A stretch of DNA of 6,368 nt from Acidobacteriota bacterium. Its GTDB lineage: Bacteria > Acidobacteriota > Terriglobia > Acidiferrales > UBA7541. Positions 6,028 through 6,368 of this stretch are shown one piece after another. How positions within the stretch are numbered: the first letter of the stretch is position 1; every line of letters begins with the position of its first letter. Location of the stretch: NCBI GenBank assembly GCA_028876695.1, contig JAGWRH010000271.1:1-6368 (forward strand), written 5' to 3'. The translations under genes were made by a program, and so were the position numbers. The notes under the pieces are model-generated. The model was given only the letters and a program-made list of their open reading frames with translations. It was not told where the DNA came from and did not search any database.

Positions 6028-6033
6028 CCTCCC
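6028..6033 (-). promoter_or_regulatory. Shine-Dalgarno of the DUF6526-like gene
   Basis: Minus-strand GGGAGG, five bases before the ATG whose first base is 6022. It decides the start within a frame that is open for another 66 codons upstream. Confidence 0.75.
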
Positions 6034-6067
6034 GTTGAGTAATGCGACACGGTTTTGGGGCAGCGGA

Positions 6068-6096
6068 ATTGTAAGCCGTGACAGCGGGATTGTCAC
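6068..6096 (-). promoter_or_regulatory. Sigma-70-type promoter of the DUF6526-like gene
   Basis: On the minus strand, GTGACA (6096-6091, 5 of 6 matches to TTGACA) and TACAAT (6073-6068, 5 of 6 matches to TATAAT) are separated by exactly 17 bases. Transcription would begin near 6061, giving an untranslated leader of about 39 bases that contains the Shine-Dalgarno. Confidence 0.65.
6078..6096. promoter_or_regulatory. Perfect inverted repeat, candidate operator
   Basis: GTGACA (6078-6083) and TGTCAC (6091-6096) form a perfect 6-bp inverted repeat around a 7-base spacer. One arm is the -35 box of the minus-strand promoter and the other lies in its spacer, the classic place for a repressor dimer. 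The regulator is unknown. A 13-base centre-to-centre spacing is a little over one helical turn. Confidence 0.4.
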
Positions 6097-6196
6097 AGGG
6101 TCGAACTTCGCGCGGCGCGGTCCGGGGCGAGCGAGCGTTCACATCCCTCAGAACGAATTTCCGTGGGTTGGAATTCTCCTGCGCCGCGATTTCCGC

Positions 6197-6202
6197 TATA
6201 CT
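6197..6202 (+). promoter_or_regulatory. -10 element of ssb, leaderless arrangement
   Basis: TATACT matches the -10 consensus in five of six positions and ends 7 bases before the ssb ATG at 6210, so transcription should start at or next to the start codon. No Shine-Dalgarno is present before this ATG. The -35 region is weak: TTCTCC at the 17-base spacing, while TTGGAA at 6168-6173 is too far. Confidence 0.5.
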
Positions 6203-6209
6203 CCTGCGC

Positions 6210-6368
6210 ATGTCCGTCAATAAAGCGATTTTAGTTGGGCGCCTTGGGCGCGACCCGGAGACGCGCTACACGTCCGGAGGCCAGGCGGTGGCGAACTTCA
6301 CGCTGGCCACGGATGAGACCTATAAGGACCGTTCCGGTGAGCGCCAGAAACGCACGGAATGGCACCGC
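6210..6368 (+). CDS. ssb: Single-stranded DNA-binding protein, 5' part
   Basis: The first 53 codons of an SSB gene cut by the window end. The opening MSVNKAILVGRLGRDPETRY and the following GGQAVANFTLATDE and EWHR are the standard start of the bacterial SSB OB-fold: strand 1 with NKAILVGRLGRDPE, then VANFTLAT, then the RTEWHR stretch that contains a DNA-stacking Trp (Trp51 here, equivalent to Trp54 in E. coli). SSB coats single-stranded DNA in replication, repair and recombination as a tetramer. The ATG at 6210 gives exactly the family N-terminus. It starts a new transcription unit divergent from the DUF6526-like gene. The C-terminal acidic tail is outside the window. Confidence 0.96.
   Translation, partial: MSVNKAILVGRLGRDPETRYTSGGQAVANFTLATDETYKDRSGERQKRTEWHR

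Noticed and set aside
6111..6188. Distant 8-base inverted repeat CGCGGCGC / GCGCCGCG upstream of ssb
   Set aside because: The arms are 62 bases apart and made only of G and C, expected by chance in this composition.
6023..6220. N-terminal extension of the DUF6526-like protein by 66 residues
   Set aside because: The extension crosses the promoter and Shine-Dalgarno of the gene and overlaps the ssb start; the family N-terminus is at 6022.
1..6368. A wholly new multi-gene system, mobile element, CRISPR array or RNA gene
   Set aside because: All intact genes fit known families or a known DUF, the order is that of a Tol-Pal locus, and no spaced direct repeats, transposase motifs or tRNA-like folds were seen.

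Overview
The window carries a nearly complete Tol-Pal cell-envelope locus from a Gram-negative bacterium, followed by a convergent small membrane-protein gene and the 5' end of a single-stranded DNA-binding protein gene. GC content is high. The gene content suggests an Acidobacteriota-type organism: a TonB-like protein in the TolA slot, an Ig-like domain inside Pal, and a DUF6526-like protein next door. That assignment is inference from protein character; no phylogenetic marker was compared. No mobile element, CRISPR array, tRNA or rRNA was seen.

Layout, left to right. About 70 bases of leader precede tolQ (78-779, TTG or possibly ATT start). tolR (789-1211) and a TolA/TonB-like gene (1213-2049) follow with 9-base and 1-base gaps, so the three are probably translationally coupled. 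tolB (2090-3442) follows after 40 bases. A 187-base gap with a pair of alternative GC hairpins leads to pal (3630-4394). A strong intrinsic terminator (4404-4450) lies directly after pal. cpoB/ybgF (4563-5534) comes next with a TTG start and a perfect Shine-Dalgarno. A convergent minus-strand gene for a two-helix DUF6526-like protein (5588-6022) has a well-formed promoter over a perfect inverted repeat. ssb (6210 to the window edge) runs rightward and looks leaderless.

How the genes work together. TolQ and TolR form the proton-driven inner-membrane motor. The TolA/TonB-like protein should be anchored to it by its N-terminal helix (SxxxH motif present) and transmit force across the periplasm to TolB and Pal. 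Pal is the outer-membrane lipoprotein that grips peptidoglycan, and TolB is the periplasmic beta-propeller that competes for it. CpoB is the coiled-coil/TPR periplasmic partner linking Tol to cell-wall synthesis. The machine's role is outer-membrane constriction and stability during division.

On novelty: this is a recognisable conserved system, not a new one. The points worth a second look are the TonB-like replacement for TolA, the Ig domain and cysteines of Pal, unusual start codons, the terminator separating cpoB from pal, the palindrome in the DUF6526 promoter, and the apparent leaderless ssb.
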